A DNA stretch of 64,000 bases. It comes from Breviolum minutum Mf 1.05b.01 (lineage: Eukaryota > Sar > Dinophyceae > Suessiales > Symbiodiniaceae). Numbering within the stretch: position 1 is the stretch's first letter; each line of letters starts with the position of its first letter. The notes beneath the pieces were generated by a model. The model saw nothing but the letters and a program-made list of their open reading frames with translations, was not told the DNA's origin and made no database searches. The position numbers were made by a program, and so were the translations under genes. Of this stretch, positions 49,606 through 61,846 are shown in pieces. The stretch lies in NCBI GenBank assembly GCA_000507305.1, contig DF239043.1, forward strand, positions 318,391 through 382,390, written 5' to 3'.

Positions 49606-50055
49606 TTCTCAGTTGTTGTTTGCGTGCTGTTCTTTTTTGCCAAGAGAGATTGACCTTGCAAGGCCTACAGAGGTTCTTTTGAATGGAACCTATGTCGAAA
49701 TGTTTTGTCAACATTTCTTTCACATTTCAAAAGGGATTCATCAATTTGGACCTTAGGTTGTTCCCCCTCCCAGCAATAGTCACCACCAGAACTTTTACAT
49801 TTGTTTGTAGGGGATCCAACCTAAACCTTCATTTTCCCCAAACTTGATGTGAAATCACCAAAAAACCGCAAGACTGTACTACGGTTTGTGGTTGTGTTTT
49901 GAGTGGCAAGACAAATGACAAAAACCCACAAGATTCACTTGGTTTGCCACAAGATTCACACGTTTTGTTTCGTCTTGCTTACAGCTTCAAAGGAAGTGAC
50001 TTTGATTGGGTTAGGAACTTTGTTCAACGAATGAGTATTTACATAGCATAGATAA

Positions 50056-50160
50056 CCCAAATGCTTCATGTGTGAAAGATTACCTTCATTAAAACCATGA
50101 AATGAGGCAAATGTAGTTAAATATGTCATACATGGATATACATGGAAGCATTTGGGTAAG
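50056..50160. repeat. Foldback element (ACCCAAATGCTTC arms)
   Basis: AACCCAAATGCTTCATGTGTG pairs with CATACATGGATATACATGGAAGCATTTGGGT. GCAAATGTAGTTAAATATG inside links it to family C. Confidence 0.75.
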
Positions 50161-52317
50161 AAAAATACTTGTACAACTGAAAAAAAAAACGCCTCTTGGA
50201 ATGCATGTTTTCTATTTTTTCCCCCAAGAGTTCCGTTTTGAAAAATCTAGATTTAGGCCGTCTCCGGCCACTTCAGGGAGTTTATTTGTGATTTTGTTTC
50301 TGACCTGAAAAACTTGCTGCTCAAGGTCCCTAAGAGGTAGGTCTTCCATATTTCACAAAGCTGGAGCTTCGTGAGGTTTTTTTGAGATTTTTAAGTATAC
50401 AAGCGATAGAAGTGAGGTTAACCTTTTAAAGGTTTGTGAAGAGCCAAGTTTGTGGGACACAATTTTTTTTTGATCAGAAACTCAGCCCTTTTCGAAATGG
50501 AATATATGTCATGTGGCCTCACTAGAGATGGAGTTGGTGTATGTCAGATTATTACTTTGAAAGGAGTGGATTTTTGCAGATCTTGCAGGTTGTGGAGTCA
50601 CTGTTGCCATGAAAAGTTGAAAAGTTGGTCAGGTTTGAGTCAGAAGTGTATAAACAACATCTAAAATTCTAGAATGTTTAAGATTGATTCCCATCCTAAC
50701 TAAAAAAAAACAAAATCCCATGAGTCACCATTTCTATCCATTTCGCTCTTGGAAACTGCCCTTTTTGTTTGACATCCCGAAAGCCATGGAGAACTTGTGC
50801 TGTCTCGGTGCATCCTCCACCTAGGCGAGGTTCAGTTTGAATGACGGGGGGAATGTCAAGAACCCGAGGGCCCGTTCCATAGCAAAACGTACATCCTATA
50901 TAAGACTAACGGCAAATTTCAAGACCCAGAAAAACAAAAAAAAACTGTTGCATCCTTTTAAACCCCAAGAGGAAATGAAATTAAGTGATATCATCTTCCA
51001 GTCACCAAGTCCTATTGGATTTTCAGGAGCGAAAGTGCTGTTCCTTTCCTGGGAGGGTATTTTTGCACATGTGCATTTCAGTTTTTTTTGTAGTTGGAGA
51101 GGTCCATGGGGATTGATGGGTATTTTCCAGTCAGCATAATGTGTCATAGAAAACAGGTTAGTAATACACATGTCTTGGTATAAGGTTTTCCATCTGTATT
51201 AGTGCATATTAGTGCACACCTTGCATATGAAGCATCTACTTGAATCCATTTGCAAACATATTTTGGATACTGCTTCATTCCTGAGCATCATCCCCAGACA
51301 TGCTGCTGTATCTTTAACAAGCGGATGCAAGACTTCTGGGAATTGGGGGATTTGTTGGGATTACTCTTGGGATACTTGTGGAAAAATCTGAAATTGATGT
51401 ATGATTCAAAATTTATGTAACTTTTGGGGGAAGTAATCTTTTGGACTGTTAATTGCTTGTAAAGCACATCTTCCAAAATCAATCACCTACAATCTCAAAA
51501 TTCACTGCTCAAAACATATCAAAAGTCATCCCTCCTCAAATTTCCAGTGCAGCTTTCACTTCTTAGTCCCCAATCTCTAGCCTTCCTGGTTTCAAACTGC
51601 GCCAGGTCAATGTCTCTGCCGTTCACACTCGCCTTGTGCCTTTGTTGTGCAATGTTCTGAAAAATAATGGCCTTTCACAAGCTGATTTGCAAAAAAATCG
51701 GGGATACTTTGGGGACAACGGGGCAATTGAAATGGAATTTCTCAAATGGGGGTTTTTATATGACAAATCCTTCTTATCATGACCCAACATGTCAAAAAAA
51801 AAATAAGTTGATGAAATATACTCGACTGCATCTGCTGGTAGAATGGATCAACTTGAGTGAAACTTGTGGTGGACAGGCGGTAGAAATTCTCCACAAAATC
51901 CTGCCCAACCCTGGTTTGGAGTTAGCCACACCCCAGTAACACCAGGGTTATTGCTTTTTTAGTAGGGAATCCCAACTTAAACCTTAACTAGGTTGGGAGT
52001 AGATCCAGTTTATGATCCTTCTTTTAATCTGGCTTTATGTCGTGAACGTTGCACAAATCTGATTTGGTACTTCTTGGATGGATTTTTACCCTTGCTAAAG
52101 GGTGCTAATATCTGATTATCTCACTTATTCAAACCCATGGTGTGGCTCAAGGTGTTTGACAATTGACATGACTAGGGTGTATCTCAATACCACGATGCTA
52201 CTGATACTTCGATCTGTCGCGGGTGACTGGGTCCCTTGTAAATCTGCCCGATTCCACGGGCTTCGTGAGATAGGTATACGGAAAAAACACCGAATACGTA
52301 AGATCTTGGCACATCTT

Positions 52318-52420
52318 AGGTTTGCCGTATTCCCTTAGCTCCTTTGAGTTTAGTGTGATTTTACATAAAACCCACTAAAAGTTTAACTTTCAGCAGGCGA
52401 CCTAAGGGTTGCCATGAGAT
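52318..52420. repeat. Dispersed repeat X, copy 2
   Basis: GCTCCTTTGAGTTTAGTGTGATTTTACATAAAACCCACTAAAAGTTTAACTTTCAGCAGGCGACCTAAGGGTTGCCATGA, in the same orientation as 46420. Confidence 0.85.
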
Positions 52421-52907
52421 ATACAGTTGATGTTTCAGATATCCGGCCAACCATCTGGGATGTGTGAACAGTAGTAAATAGCGGAGATCAAGTAGTACCG
52501 GCGACATAGTAATTAATGGATGTACCCGCCTGAAAGTTAACGAAGAGATACCCAAAATGGTGCCATGTTCACCAAAGTTGGACGCATGGAGACGAAGAAA
52601 ATCAGTTTCTGGAAGTCCTTTTTGGCTCCAAATCTATGGCGAATTAACGCATGTTGATAGTTTCAAGGGCGTCCCAATTGTTTCAGATGGGGTTTTGTTG
52701 TTTGTGGCTCAATTTGGTGCCTCGCCATGCTTCATGTTGTTTAGTGTTCCTGAAGTCTTTTCTGGTGATGTTCCATGACTCTCTTGAAGTCAAGCATGTA
52801 ACATAAAATCAGAGTTGTTGGTAGTTGTTCCATGTTTCACCTCAGTTAATCTATGCCACCTGGAAAGGATCGATGGCGATCGCCACTCCCATTAGTCTTG
52901 GTTTATC

Positions 52908-53249
52908 ATGGCCCTGAAAACAAAAAACGCCACCCGAACTTGGGAGTGGTTTTGCGCCATCGATCCTTTCACCACGGTACATCTAGATATCATGGTTCAT
53001 GGCAGGACAAAAACGTATATTTGCGGTAAGATGAATGGATCTTTCGCCACACAGCCAAAACCAAATCGTTCAGGTGCTTTGGGTGTGTCACTGCTATTGG
53101 CCCGAGTCATCATGTACAGGCGTGGAGAAGGGCAAAAACCAGATGAGCAATGTGAAAAAAGACTTGGTTGTTTAGGTTCTGTAGGAGGTTATGCTACCCT
53201 TGCTTTGTTATGGTTTTTTTCATATCCCATTATAGGAATCCCTATTTAA
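52908..53249 (+). CDS. Candidate 113-codon ORF
   Basis: It begins MALKTKNATRTWEWFCAIDP, has a basic middle (IMYRRGEGQKPDEQCEKRLG) and a hydrophobic end (GGYATLALLWFFSYPIIGIP), TAA. It is in a repeat-free stretch and longer than most. A membrane anchor at the C-terminus is plausible. It is the best single ORF in the right third. Unknown family. Confidence 0.45.
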   Translation: MALKTKNATRTWEWFCAIDPFTTVHLDIMVHGRTKTYICGKMNGSFATQPKPNRSGALGVSLLLARVIMYRRGEGQKPDEQCEKRLGCLGSVGGYATLALLWFFSYPIIGIPI

Positions 53250-53699
53250 ACAGCCACAAAGGTTTTTTTTTGTGGCTCAGATGGCTGTGTTCATGCAGGT
53301 TTCATCATCATGTTGCTAAGTGATTAATGACATAATGGATTTTGAAATGAGGATTTTTCCTGTAGTTCCATGCGGTCCATTCTGGGAAAAGATTTTGATT
53401 TACCTCAGAGTCTTCTGAATCGGAGCGAACAACGCTTGTTTTTTTTTGGATGCGTGTTTTTGTTTGACGTTTAGCTTTGTCACTACAAGGTGATTTCTAT
53501 TCTATCACGCATCTTGTGTATTCACATATTTCGATTCCTAAACGAACGAGAGTCGTACAGTACTGGTACACGAGAGTCTCTTTCCCCAGAGGAAAAAATA
53601 TTGTTGTGGGAAAAAAACCCTTTCATCTTGGGGTCGGGAGATTTAACCATTTCCTATGAAAACCCTTAAAGTGCAACCAAACAAAAATGGTCGCAAGGA

Positions 53700-53880
53700 T
53701 TCTCTACTTGGAGGATCATCCCAGGACTAGTACGTGCTTAGTAACCCCCATTTATAAGCCATTCCAAAAAGGGCATGTAAGGAAGGTGAGCATGGAAAAA
53801 TTCTTCCAACCACTGGTAACCAAGCAAATCTGAGCAAGTACTACCAAGAGGGTGGTATGTAAGATTCAATCCACACCCAG
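53700..53880. repeat. Family E element, partial, plus decayed sequence
   Basis: ACTTGGAGGATCATCCCAGGACTAGTACGTGCTTAGTAACCCCCATTTATAAACC-like left half. The right arm is not recognisable. Confidence 0.6.
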
Positions 53881-54185
53881 AGTTGGAAAATTTCCCGATG
53901 ATAAATGTTGGTATTTACAAAAAGGAAGGTCGGACAATTGCCTAAAAAAACGTGTTTTGTGATGTAGGATACACGGGTTTGGATGGATTTCTTGAACATG
54001 TGTGTTGACTAGTTGATGAGTATAGTTTTGGATGGGAAATGTTGTTAAAGATCAGGTAATTTTTGACTAGTAAGTAGACATGTGTTTCAATAGTTCGATA
54101 TAGTTCGATTAGGTTCTCCCCATACGTCCACATCTCCAAGCAACAAACAAGCCAACCAAAAACATTATTCCGCAGAGGTGTGTAA

Positions 54186-54256
54186 GAACACATTCTGATT
54201 TTCTCTGAGAACACTTTCTGATTTTCTCTGAGAACACGTTCTGATTGTGTTGTCGT
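54186..54256. repeat. Tandem repeat, 23 bp x 3
   Basis: GAACACATTCTGATTTTCTCTGA, GAACACTTTCTGATTTTCTCTGA and GAACACGTTCTGATTGTGTTG follow each other directly. The third copy is diverged. Confidence 0.9.
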
Positions 54257-54644
54257 GGCATGTTCAGGTCTTGTCAGATGGATCTCTGTTAGCCAAAGAT
54301 CACTGCGGCTCAGCAACAAAGCGACAGTTGTTGGAGTGAAATGCGGGTACATCATGATACACATTCCTCACGAAACCTATTGTTTGAGTGTTTTTTGTTA
54401 GTAAAGCTGCTTACAGGTGTTTGATTTTGAAGCATGGGTGTCTATCTCTCTGCAGAGACATGAACCGTCGTAGTCAAACACTCATACACTGACCTTTCAA
54501 GCTATCAAAAGGCAATCGGAAACAAGATTGATTGAATCGTTTTGTATGAATAAAGCATCAGAAAGTACTGTGGATTCATGTGGATTTTTTGAATTTGAAC
54601 CTATTGTTTTTGTTGTGTTTCAAACTTATTTCCAATATATCTTT

Positions 54645-54768
54645 GGTGTACCCTCCACCCAGGATGTCATAGTCACATATGATGGTTTAGATTGGGACGC
54701 CCTACTCAAAATGTAAGTCGTCATTCTGGTGGTGACGATTGGATCCTGGGTGGGTGGTAGATCCGAAA
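54645..54768. repeat. Family J foldback element
   Basis: TACCCTCCACCCAGGATGTCATAGTCAC pairs with GTGGTGACGATTGGATCCTGGGTGGGTGGTA. Confidence 0.9.
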
Positions 54769-55450
54769 ATATATCCATATTTCATAGTTCAAAGCCATAA
54801 ATACCATGAAACATGAAGGTTTTAATCCCCAGAAATATGGGTGAACAATCTCAAAATGAGGGAAACATAGCTTCCCATGGTATTTCCAATTGATACATCA
54901 AGGTCTACTAAACTTCATCACGTTATTATTCTGACTTTTTAAGCGTTTGGCGCTTTGCTAAAGTGAGCCATGTTGCTTCCTTGTTTTTTTTGCGAAAACG
55001 ACGTCTTTTTTCAGTACTTTCGGTTTAAACCTTACAGCCACGAGGTTTTAGCTTATCTGCCATGTGATATTGGGGGAGCGATTTGAAGCCAGGGATGATG
55101 TATTGTCCTACTAAATGAGGAGCGATTCAGAACTCCAGAATTCTCAAAATCAAAGGGTAGTTATTCACATGTCAGAATTTGAGTGGATTCTTGTTGGAGG
55201 AGGTCATTTTTAGTTTGCGCAATCCCAACATGAATTCAAGGTGGTGTTCTTGAGGTTACCTCCATGATTTTAAGATAAATGGTGCGCCGATTTATTTGAT
55301 TTTACTCCAGCAATATTAGTCATTATTAGTCTGGTGAATTTGTTGATGCAAAGATTGCAACACTTTTTGAGATAGCAATTCGTGGTGAGCTCTTGTTTTG
55401 TATATATTATATAGTCTCCTTGTGTTTTTTGTTGGTGTGGAGGTGGTGGA

Positions 55451-55560
55451 GTACACCCCGGAAAACTAACATGGAGCCTGAAAATTATGGTTTCTAATAG
55501 GAATCTCCTCTTTCAGGGGTTCATTTTCAGGTGAACCATGTTAGTTTTCCGGGGCGTAGT
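55451..55560. repeat. Family B3 foldback element
   Basis: GTACACCCCGGAAAACTAACATGGAGCCTG pairs with CAGGTGAACCATGTTAGTTTTCCGGGGCGTA. Confidence 0.93.
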
Positions 55561-55789
55561 CCAAAAAAACAACCAAAACATGGCTGGGCCAACACTGACA
55601 ATGACAAGCCCTTTGAACTCAGATGGACATGTCTTACTGCGAAGTGAGACCGTGACCGGACATGTCACGGAAAATCGAGGTCGAGGTCCGGTTGGACCCG
55701 TTGGACATGTTGGGAAAAAAACGGTGGAGTGAAAACACCCAAATTCTAAGGGGCAATTTTGAGGGGCCAAAAACCCAATGCCAAAACTT

Positions 55790-55885
55790 TCCAGGAACTA
55801 AGCCTGTATTAAGTGAGTAAGGGGTCATTAACCACCATTTGTCCCTTAATATCCATTAATGAGGCCTTATTTTCCTGGCGGGATA
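55790..55885. repeat. Family H-like foldback
   Basis: TTCCAGGAACTAAGCCTGTATTAAGTG...TTAATGAGGCCTTATTTTCCTGGCGGG. Confidence 0.55.
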
Positions 55886-57027
55886 CCCATAAACTCCCAT
55901 GAAAGAATGGTGAACATGTCATACTTTGATGAGGAGAAGCCAAGTGACTGGGATACCCGTCTAAGTGGTCCTGTTTGATAAGTCTTGGGAGCATAGGTAT
56001 AGCTTTGCTTTGTGGTTCATATGAGCTGTGTTGGTATTTTCTGTAAAGTATCAGAGCATCGAGGTATCTTCCGGGTGTGTGTCCACAAAATGCGGGGAGG
56101 GTTGAATATCACCCCCTTTTGAATCATATGAAGGCGTTGTTTCTGGGTATTCTTCGGTGGCGTGGGATAGAGCCGCCGTTGTGTTGTCTACTTCCTTAAA
56201 CACCCTGGTGTAGAATAAGTGACTTTTCCACCAAAAGACGGGTATTGAATATGATCCATACCAATTTATCACAACCAACAATTTCTCAGCTAGTCAAACG
56301 CAATTTCAGAGAGTTTTCCTGTTTGACCCCAAAATGACAGACAACAGATCACTTTTGAATTACAGATAGGTGTTTTCCTATTGATCACGAGATGGATGTG
56401 GATTTGATTAATAATAGGACCTAGCCCGACCTCACCCAAAAGGTTTAGAAAGGGAATTCCTGAACCACATGCCCTTCAGCTTGGAAAAATGAGTTTACAC
56501 ATGTGATTTGCATTTTTGAACCCCAAAAAAGACATTGCAACTCCAAGTTGTGTTTTTTCCCCTAGGCTGCAGACATGAAAGACATTCAAATGAATAATCT
56601 ACTTCTTGGGGCTTGTTCCAACAATGTGTTCCACTGTTTGATAGATTAATCTACCCAAGATTACAACTACATCACACCACAGATTCGCCTGAAAGGTACA
56701 ATTGGGGCAATATATTAAAAAAACACATTTGCAAGGAAATTCCAGGTTGGTTTAACTGTTATACTTGAACTTAGATTTACGCTTGTGTATACTACCTTCA
56801 TCAATTTCGGATCAGACATGTTCACACCTTTTTATTTAACAAACAGAAAATTTCATCAATATCATTGATCGGGGGTTGCCAAAACCCCGTAACAGTGGGT
56901 AAATAGTCTATCTATTTATTGTTTTGTTTACTGAAGGGAAACCTCTACTATTCACTGTGAACCAGTGTTTCGGCAGGATCCAAATCGTTGATGTTCAAAA
57001 ACGATTCATGTTTGTTTCAATCATTTC

Positions 57028-57129
57028 CCATAGGATCCCATGGGACGGACGGTATATTTACCTACTAATTTGGCATATAAAATCAACCAGTCATCTAGGT
57101 AAATATACCACTGCCATGGATCCATTGGG
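57028..57129. repeat. Family C foldback element
   Basis: CCCATAGGATCCCATGGGACGGACGGTATATTTACCTACTAATT pairs with CATCTAGGTAAATATACCACTGCCATGGATCCATTGGG. Confidence 0.92.
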
Positions 57130-57539
57130 TTTAGAATCAGATGTTTGTTCACCAACAACGTTGACATTTGGTCTGCTCGGACAACCGCCATTTTGGAAGG
57201 TGGCCATGCTCCCGTTGATGTCCAAGGTTTCTGGACAACAAGATCGGTTTTTAACCAACGGCCAGGGGTGAAACACCGAAACGATTTGGTTCCGGCTTCC
57301 GCGTTTTCACAGGATCGCCTCAGATAAACGTGCCAAAAAGACACCCTAAGGGATGGTGAATTGACACCCGTTAAACGGAACCGAAACGGCACCCATTCAA
57401 AGAAGGTCCAGGTTTTGCTGGTGATTTGTAGGTCCAAAGCTGATTCTCTCAGTGGTGAACTTGGATGTCACAGTTTCCACGTCTTTGTTGCCCTTTTAGA
57501 ATGAACCTCAGGGCAGAGAATGAGATCCAATGAGTACTT

Positions 57540-57681
57540 CCCGCAAAACTAATATGATAATATGGAACCCGAAAAATGATAGTTGTAATATAGTTGTTGA
57601 TATATTATGTATATAAGTTTCCTTTTCAAAGGGATGATTTTCATTGATTTTCAGGTTGCATATTAGTTTTGAGGGGTGTAA
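57540..57681. repeat. Family B3 foldback element, expanded loop
   Basis: GCAAAACTAATATGATAATATGGAACCCG on the left, CAGGTTGCATATTAGTTTTGAGGGGTGTA on the right. The loop contains a TATATTATGTATATAAG insertion. Confidence 0.75.
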
Positions 57682-57807
57682 AATAGTTGGATCTTTTTCA
57701 GATGTTCTTTCCTTCGATTTCTTCCAGGTGATTTTGTTTTTGACTCACTATTAGTCACTCGTGTTTTTTCATGGCTTTTGGGGAACAAGTACCTGTTTTC
57801 TCAAAAC

Positions 57808-57918
57808 AAACTAACAACCAAACAAGCAAAAAAACAAACAAACAAACAAAGAAACAAACAAAGAGACAAAGAGACAAACAAACAGACAAAGAACCAAACA
57901 AGCAAGCAAGCAAGCACA
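57808..57918. repeat. (AAAC)n-type microsatellite
   Basis: Over 100 bases of AAAC, AAAG, AGAC and AAGC tetranucleotides. It explains the Lys/Gln-rich and Leu/Phe/Cys-rich frames on the two strands. Confidence 0.95.
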
Positions 57919-58683
57919 TCAGACTTTTTTTTGGGGGGGGTACAGAATTAATTGTTCCATTCAATCTTTGTGCGATCGAGGTTCGACATTTTCCAATGAG
58001 TTGAGTAATGTCACGCAGTCCATCGATCATCTTCAAGGTTTCCATGGGTTTTTTCGTCGGGGTTTGCTTCGTTTTTGGGGCTGTATAAACAACAACAAAA
58101 TGGCGAAGTTTCGTTGTTTTTCACCAAAGTTCCAAGGGATGATCAAAGCATCGGAGATTTTTCAGGGGGCGTTCGAAAAAACGGTACAATCTATGCCGGT
58201 ATGCTCCACAACTACTCTGATTGCAACGCTTGAAAAGGGGGAATTCCATGTTTAGTTACCATAGCATCTTGCAGATTGTGAATGATTCTGTCTCAGTTCG
58301 TCACCCAGACTTGATATCACAGAAATGCACCCAACAGCTTGGTAATGCAGGATGCTGGCCCGATTCATGGAAAGAAAAGACCCCTTACAATAGTCTTCTT
58401 TCAAAGACTGGTGTTTGGATATCTCTTTCTCTTTTGGGTGAGTTGGTTATGTGTGAATGACCGAAACAAGACCTAATACCATCTTAAAAGGCTTTTCTTC
58501 GCCTTTTCTCACCTCAAGTCATGATTTTTTTTCTTCTGGGATTCCAGGAGGGTATTGTGAGGGTGTGTCCCAGGAACAGTGACAAATGAAGGTTTAGGTT
58601 GGGATCACCGGAGCTGAAAATGCAATGTCATCCTCCTGGTCACTGTTTTCGGGGGCCACACCGCAGATATTGTAAATGAATAC

Positions 58684-58780
58684 CTACCCTCCAGAAAACT
58701 AACATATCCCACCTGGGGGGATAAGGAAAATCATCTTCAAAGGTGCCTTGGTAGGGTAAAGGTTAGTTCCCAGGAGGGTA
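58684..58780. repeat. Family B5 foldback element
   Basis: TACCCTCCAGAAAACTAACATATCCCACC pairs with GGTAGGGTAAAGGTTAGTTCCCAGGAGGGTA. Confidence 0.8.
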
Positions 58781-59326
58781 ACAGGTAATAGTTGGGAGAC
58801 ATGGGAAATGAAAGATCATGTCGTTTTGTATGGTAATGCATGACAATTTGACAGATGTTCATTGATTTAGTTGCCCCTTTGACAAACCAGCTTTAATAGG
58901 GAGTATTGTATTGGTCTGGTCCATGAACAGGGAATCCCTCCAACAAGCCGTTTTTTGATTCACGGAGTTTGGTGTCGTTTGTGTATGGAAAACTTTTGAA
59001 AAAACACAAACATGCACCAGAAAAGGTGCATTTAAAGAATGATTTCCTATACTATTCATGTGTGGCAACTTTACTGTACCTAGATCTACCGTAAGATCAA
59101 CCATTCATCAAGCTACATATATCACTCCCACGGTTCGGAACCCGGGTTTTGCCAACTGGCCACGGAAACAGTTGATTTCACGGGGATTCAAGGGATTGGT
59201 TTCCGACCGAAATCTCAGGGATGTATATATTAACATGGGGCTATGTAACTCAAACAATAATAGAAACATATTTAATCTACTGGAAATATCAAAATTTCCT
59301 AAATTATTCATCATTTTCAGAATCCA

Positions 59327-59599
59327 GTGAATCCAGTCCTTCAAAAAATCTCATCATTTGGAGAATCCCATTCATTTAAAAAAACCTCAGGTGTCTTTTT
59401 ATCATACCGCAATAAGAAAACGGCTGCCGTATATAGGCAATGTCTCCTCCGTGGATGTCATGCGAGTGAAGATGGACGGCAACGGAGACTCGGCTTTTGG
59501 CAGTGCCGGTGGTGTTTTTGTTTTGAGACAACGAGGAGGCACAACCACGGGGGGTCCACCATAAGAACCAACCGTTACATGAGAAGATCGGGACCCTAA
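59327..59599 (+). CDS. Candidate 90-codon tract
   Basis: Two + frames are open: 59327-59599 and 59358-59564 (IGNVSSVDVMRVKMDGNGDS). A minus frame of 94 codons also covers it. The region is G+C-richer and repeat-free until GGTCCACCATAAGAACC at 59547. Confidence 0.28.
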   Translation: MNPVLQKISSFGESHSFKKTSGVFLSYRNKKTAAVYRQCLLRGCHASEDGRQRRLGFWQCRWCFCFETTRRHNHGGSTIRTNRYMRRSGP

Positions 59600-59845
59600 A
59601 GGTTGACAGGGAGCAAGTTTTCCTTGGTGAGGGACTTCAGGGTTTCTCCAATTTTTTAAGGGAAATTTCTCAAGTGATTGAGGCAAACCCCGAACCCTCC
59701 CCAGAAATAGCCGGCCTTGCTAAGCCTAATAAGGCCTTATGATACCCCTTATTTCCTGAGGATATTGCAGGAATTAGCCGGGCCTCAACATCCAAATAGC
59801 TGGTGAGGAGGTGGGTTTTCTGGCCCAAAGTGAGGAGTCAACTTA

Positions 59846-59948
59846 ATTCTGGGTGGAGGTTTCAAATATTTTTAATTTTCATCCCTACCTAGGGAAATGA
59901 TCCAAATTGACGAGCATATTTTTCAAATGGGTTGAGACCACCACCTAG
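59846..59948. repeat. Family A foldback element
   Basis: TGGGTGGAGGTTTCAAATATTTTTAATTTTC...CAAATGGGTTGAGACCACCACCTAG. Confidence 0.9.
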
Positions 59949-60056
59949 AATTAGTTTTCCTAACTGGATGTGTTTTTTTTTTGCACCCCTGTTGGCCGAA
60001 TGTTTGTTGTCCCTTCGTGTTTGTGGACATGTTAGCCGAATCTGGAACGCATCCCA

Positions 60057-60509
60057 TTGTTTGAGATTTGTGGATCTGCTGCTGTGGGCGCAGACGAGAT
60101 CACCAGCAACCATTTTTCAGAGACCGACCCAAGAAAATCTCTAAGAACTGATCCTGAGTTTAGGATCCTTTTCCCCATCCTGGATTCTTTCAAGGTGATT
60201 GTTTTTCAATTTTGTACCATGGGATATATCATCATCAATGCACCCATTTTTTGGAGAATATGTTTGGAACTTTTTCCAAGCGTCGAACCGTCCCAAATGA
60301 AAGCCATGGATTGTTTTAGGGGGAAACCCTATTTCTATAGTAGAGACCAGCCATCCAGCTGTCCAGCCTTCAGCGTTGTATCTTCAGCGAAGATTTCGTC
60401 CATTCGAATTCCAGAAATCTTCTCGGGTGAAGTCCCTAGTTGGAGTGCGAACAAATTGGGTTTGTTGAAAATGTTGAAAAAACAATTTGCAAAAGTTTAT
60501 GAAAAATGA
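60057..60509 (+). CDS. Candidate 150-codon ORF
   Basis: One of the longest frames in the window, free of recognised repeats: SAAVGADEITSNHFSETDPR, then a hydrophobic part (QFCTMGYIIINAPIFWRICL) and a basic end (LGLLKMLKKQFAKVYEK), TAA. Length alone is borderline against chance in 64 kb. Unknown family. Confidence 0.42.
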   Translation: MFEICGSAAVGADEITSNHFSETDPRKSLRTDPEFRILFPILDSFKVIVFQFCTMGYIIINAPIFWRICLELFPSVEPSQMKAMDCFRGKPYFYSRDQPSSCPAFSVVSSAKISSIRIPEIFSGEVPSWSANKLGLLKMLKKQFAKVYEK

Positions 60510-61020
60510 CATCCCCCGAGAATCATTGGACCCTCGTATAGAGGGGTTTGACTTTGTATAGCAGGGTTCAAAGATCTCCAAACCACCAGTTTTGAGATTC
60601 CGTGATTTCTAGGGTCCATTTGAAGGATGCAAAGGTCAGGAATGAAATCACCCGGTTGGATGATTATGGTTTGGGAATCCGAATGGTCCAATGTACATAT
60701 CATATAAGATAAATGTGTATGTGCATGTGTATGGTTCTATCTTTTATGTTGCAATGTATGTGCATGTGTATATACGTACATTAGTACATTAAATTAGATC
60801 TCTAGAATGTAGCTATTTGTTTCATGTATATCATATTTTTTCATATGATTCTTCGCCCTTTCAAGGAGATTTGATTGATGTTTATCAGATGTTTTGACCT
60901 TCACCTCTGAGGTGACACTTTAGAGCTCTTGAGCACTGTGATTTTCACCATGACCGTCAGTGTCAGGATCCCCAGTGATGAGAAAAACAACCACCAAGAA
61001 TGGTGGAAAGAATTTGATTT

Positions 61021-61134
61021 AGCCTCCCTGAAACTAGCATAGCTTCTGAAAATGGATGGTTGAAAATACGATCGTTTCCTTTAGGGCGTTTAGGCCTAGT
61101 TTCAGGTGCTTTTGCCGTTAGTTTCAGGGAGGCT
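61021..61134. repeat. Family B1 foldback element
   Basis: AGCCTCCCTGAAACTAGCATAGCTTCTGAAAATGGATGG pairs with GCCGTTAGTTTCAGGGAGGCT. The right arm contains a second CTAGTTTCAGGTGCTTTTG. Confidence 0.85.
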
Positions 61135-61458
61135 ATCACCGTGGGAATGGAACAGTCGCCAGTGTGCGAACATAAGTGAATTTTTATGCGTTTTTTTTGT
61201 TTTAGCTGATATTTTTTTAGAGCGAGTTTTTGACGTCACACGGTTTCAAATACTGGAAAAAGTAGTGAATGGAATGCTAAAAGAGGTGAATTTCCATTAA
61301 GATTCACCAATTGAGCAATCATTTCATGTTCCCGAATTATGGTGATCAACCTGATGATTCACGGAGATAGTTGCATTAATCCAAGCTTTGGCAACGGCGA
61401 TGTTGGAATTCTGCAGTGCAAAAGAAAATGCTGAGAACTGTAAAGTCTGCACCAGTTG

Positions 61459-61602
61459 GTACCTGGCAATTCTGCGAAAACGTGACCTTCTTGGGGTGGT
61501 GAGTTCACGTCACCCTTTAACTGGTTGATCCTGGTTGTAAGCGTGACCTCCAAAGAGGGAAATCAAGTTGGGTCATTAACGGCTTGAATCACCCTGGTAC
61601 AG
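61459..61602. repeat. Family D foldback element, opposite orientation
   Basis: GTACCTGGCAATTCTGCGAAAACGTGACC on the left, CGGCTTGAATCACCCTGGTAC on the right. It is the reverse complement arrangement of the D copies at 15904 and 22320. Confidence 0.88.
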
Positions 61603-61639
61603 GAGGTGAAAATGTTGCTACCCCAGTTTCTAGCATTGG

Positions 61640-61800
61640 CTTCATATTTTCACTATGATATTTCAGAATAAATCCTGAAAAGCCTTCATATTTCAGAATT
61701 CACTATGATATTTTCCTAGCTTTCATATCTATCATAGGCTATGATATGTTCCTGAATATATCAGAAAGCACTTTCATTTCAGGATTTAATATGTTCACTC
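61640..61800. repeat. Local degenerate repeat (CACTATGATATTTCAG)
   Basis: TTTCATATTTTCACTATGATATTTCAGAAT, CATATTTCAGAATTCACTATGATATTTTC, CTATGATATGTTCCTGAATATATCAG and similar words repeat within 160 bases in both orientations. Confidence 0.75.
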
Positions 61801-61846
61801 ACGTCTCACCCAACCACCCACCTACAACAACACACAAAACACGCTT

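Noticed and set aside
57755..58045. 96-codon Leu/Phe/Cys-rich minus frame and its Lys-rich + partner
   Set aside because: Both come from the (AAAC)n-type microsatellite. The membrane-protein look is an artefact of simple sequence.
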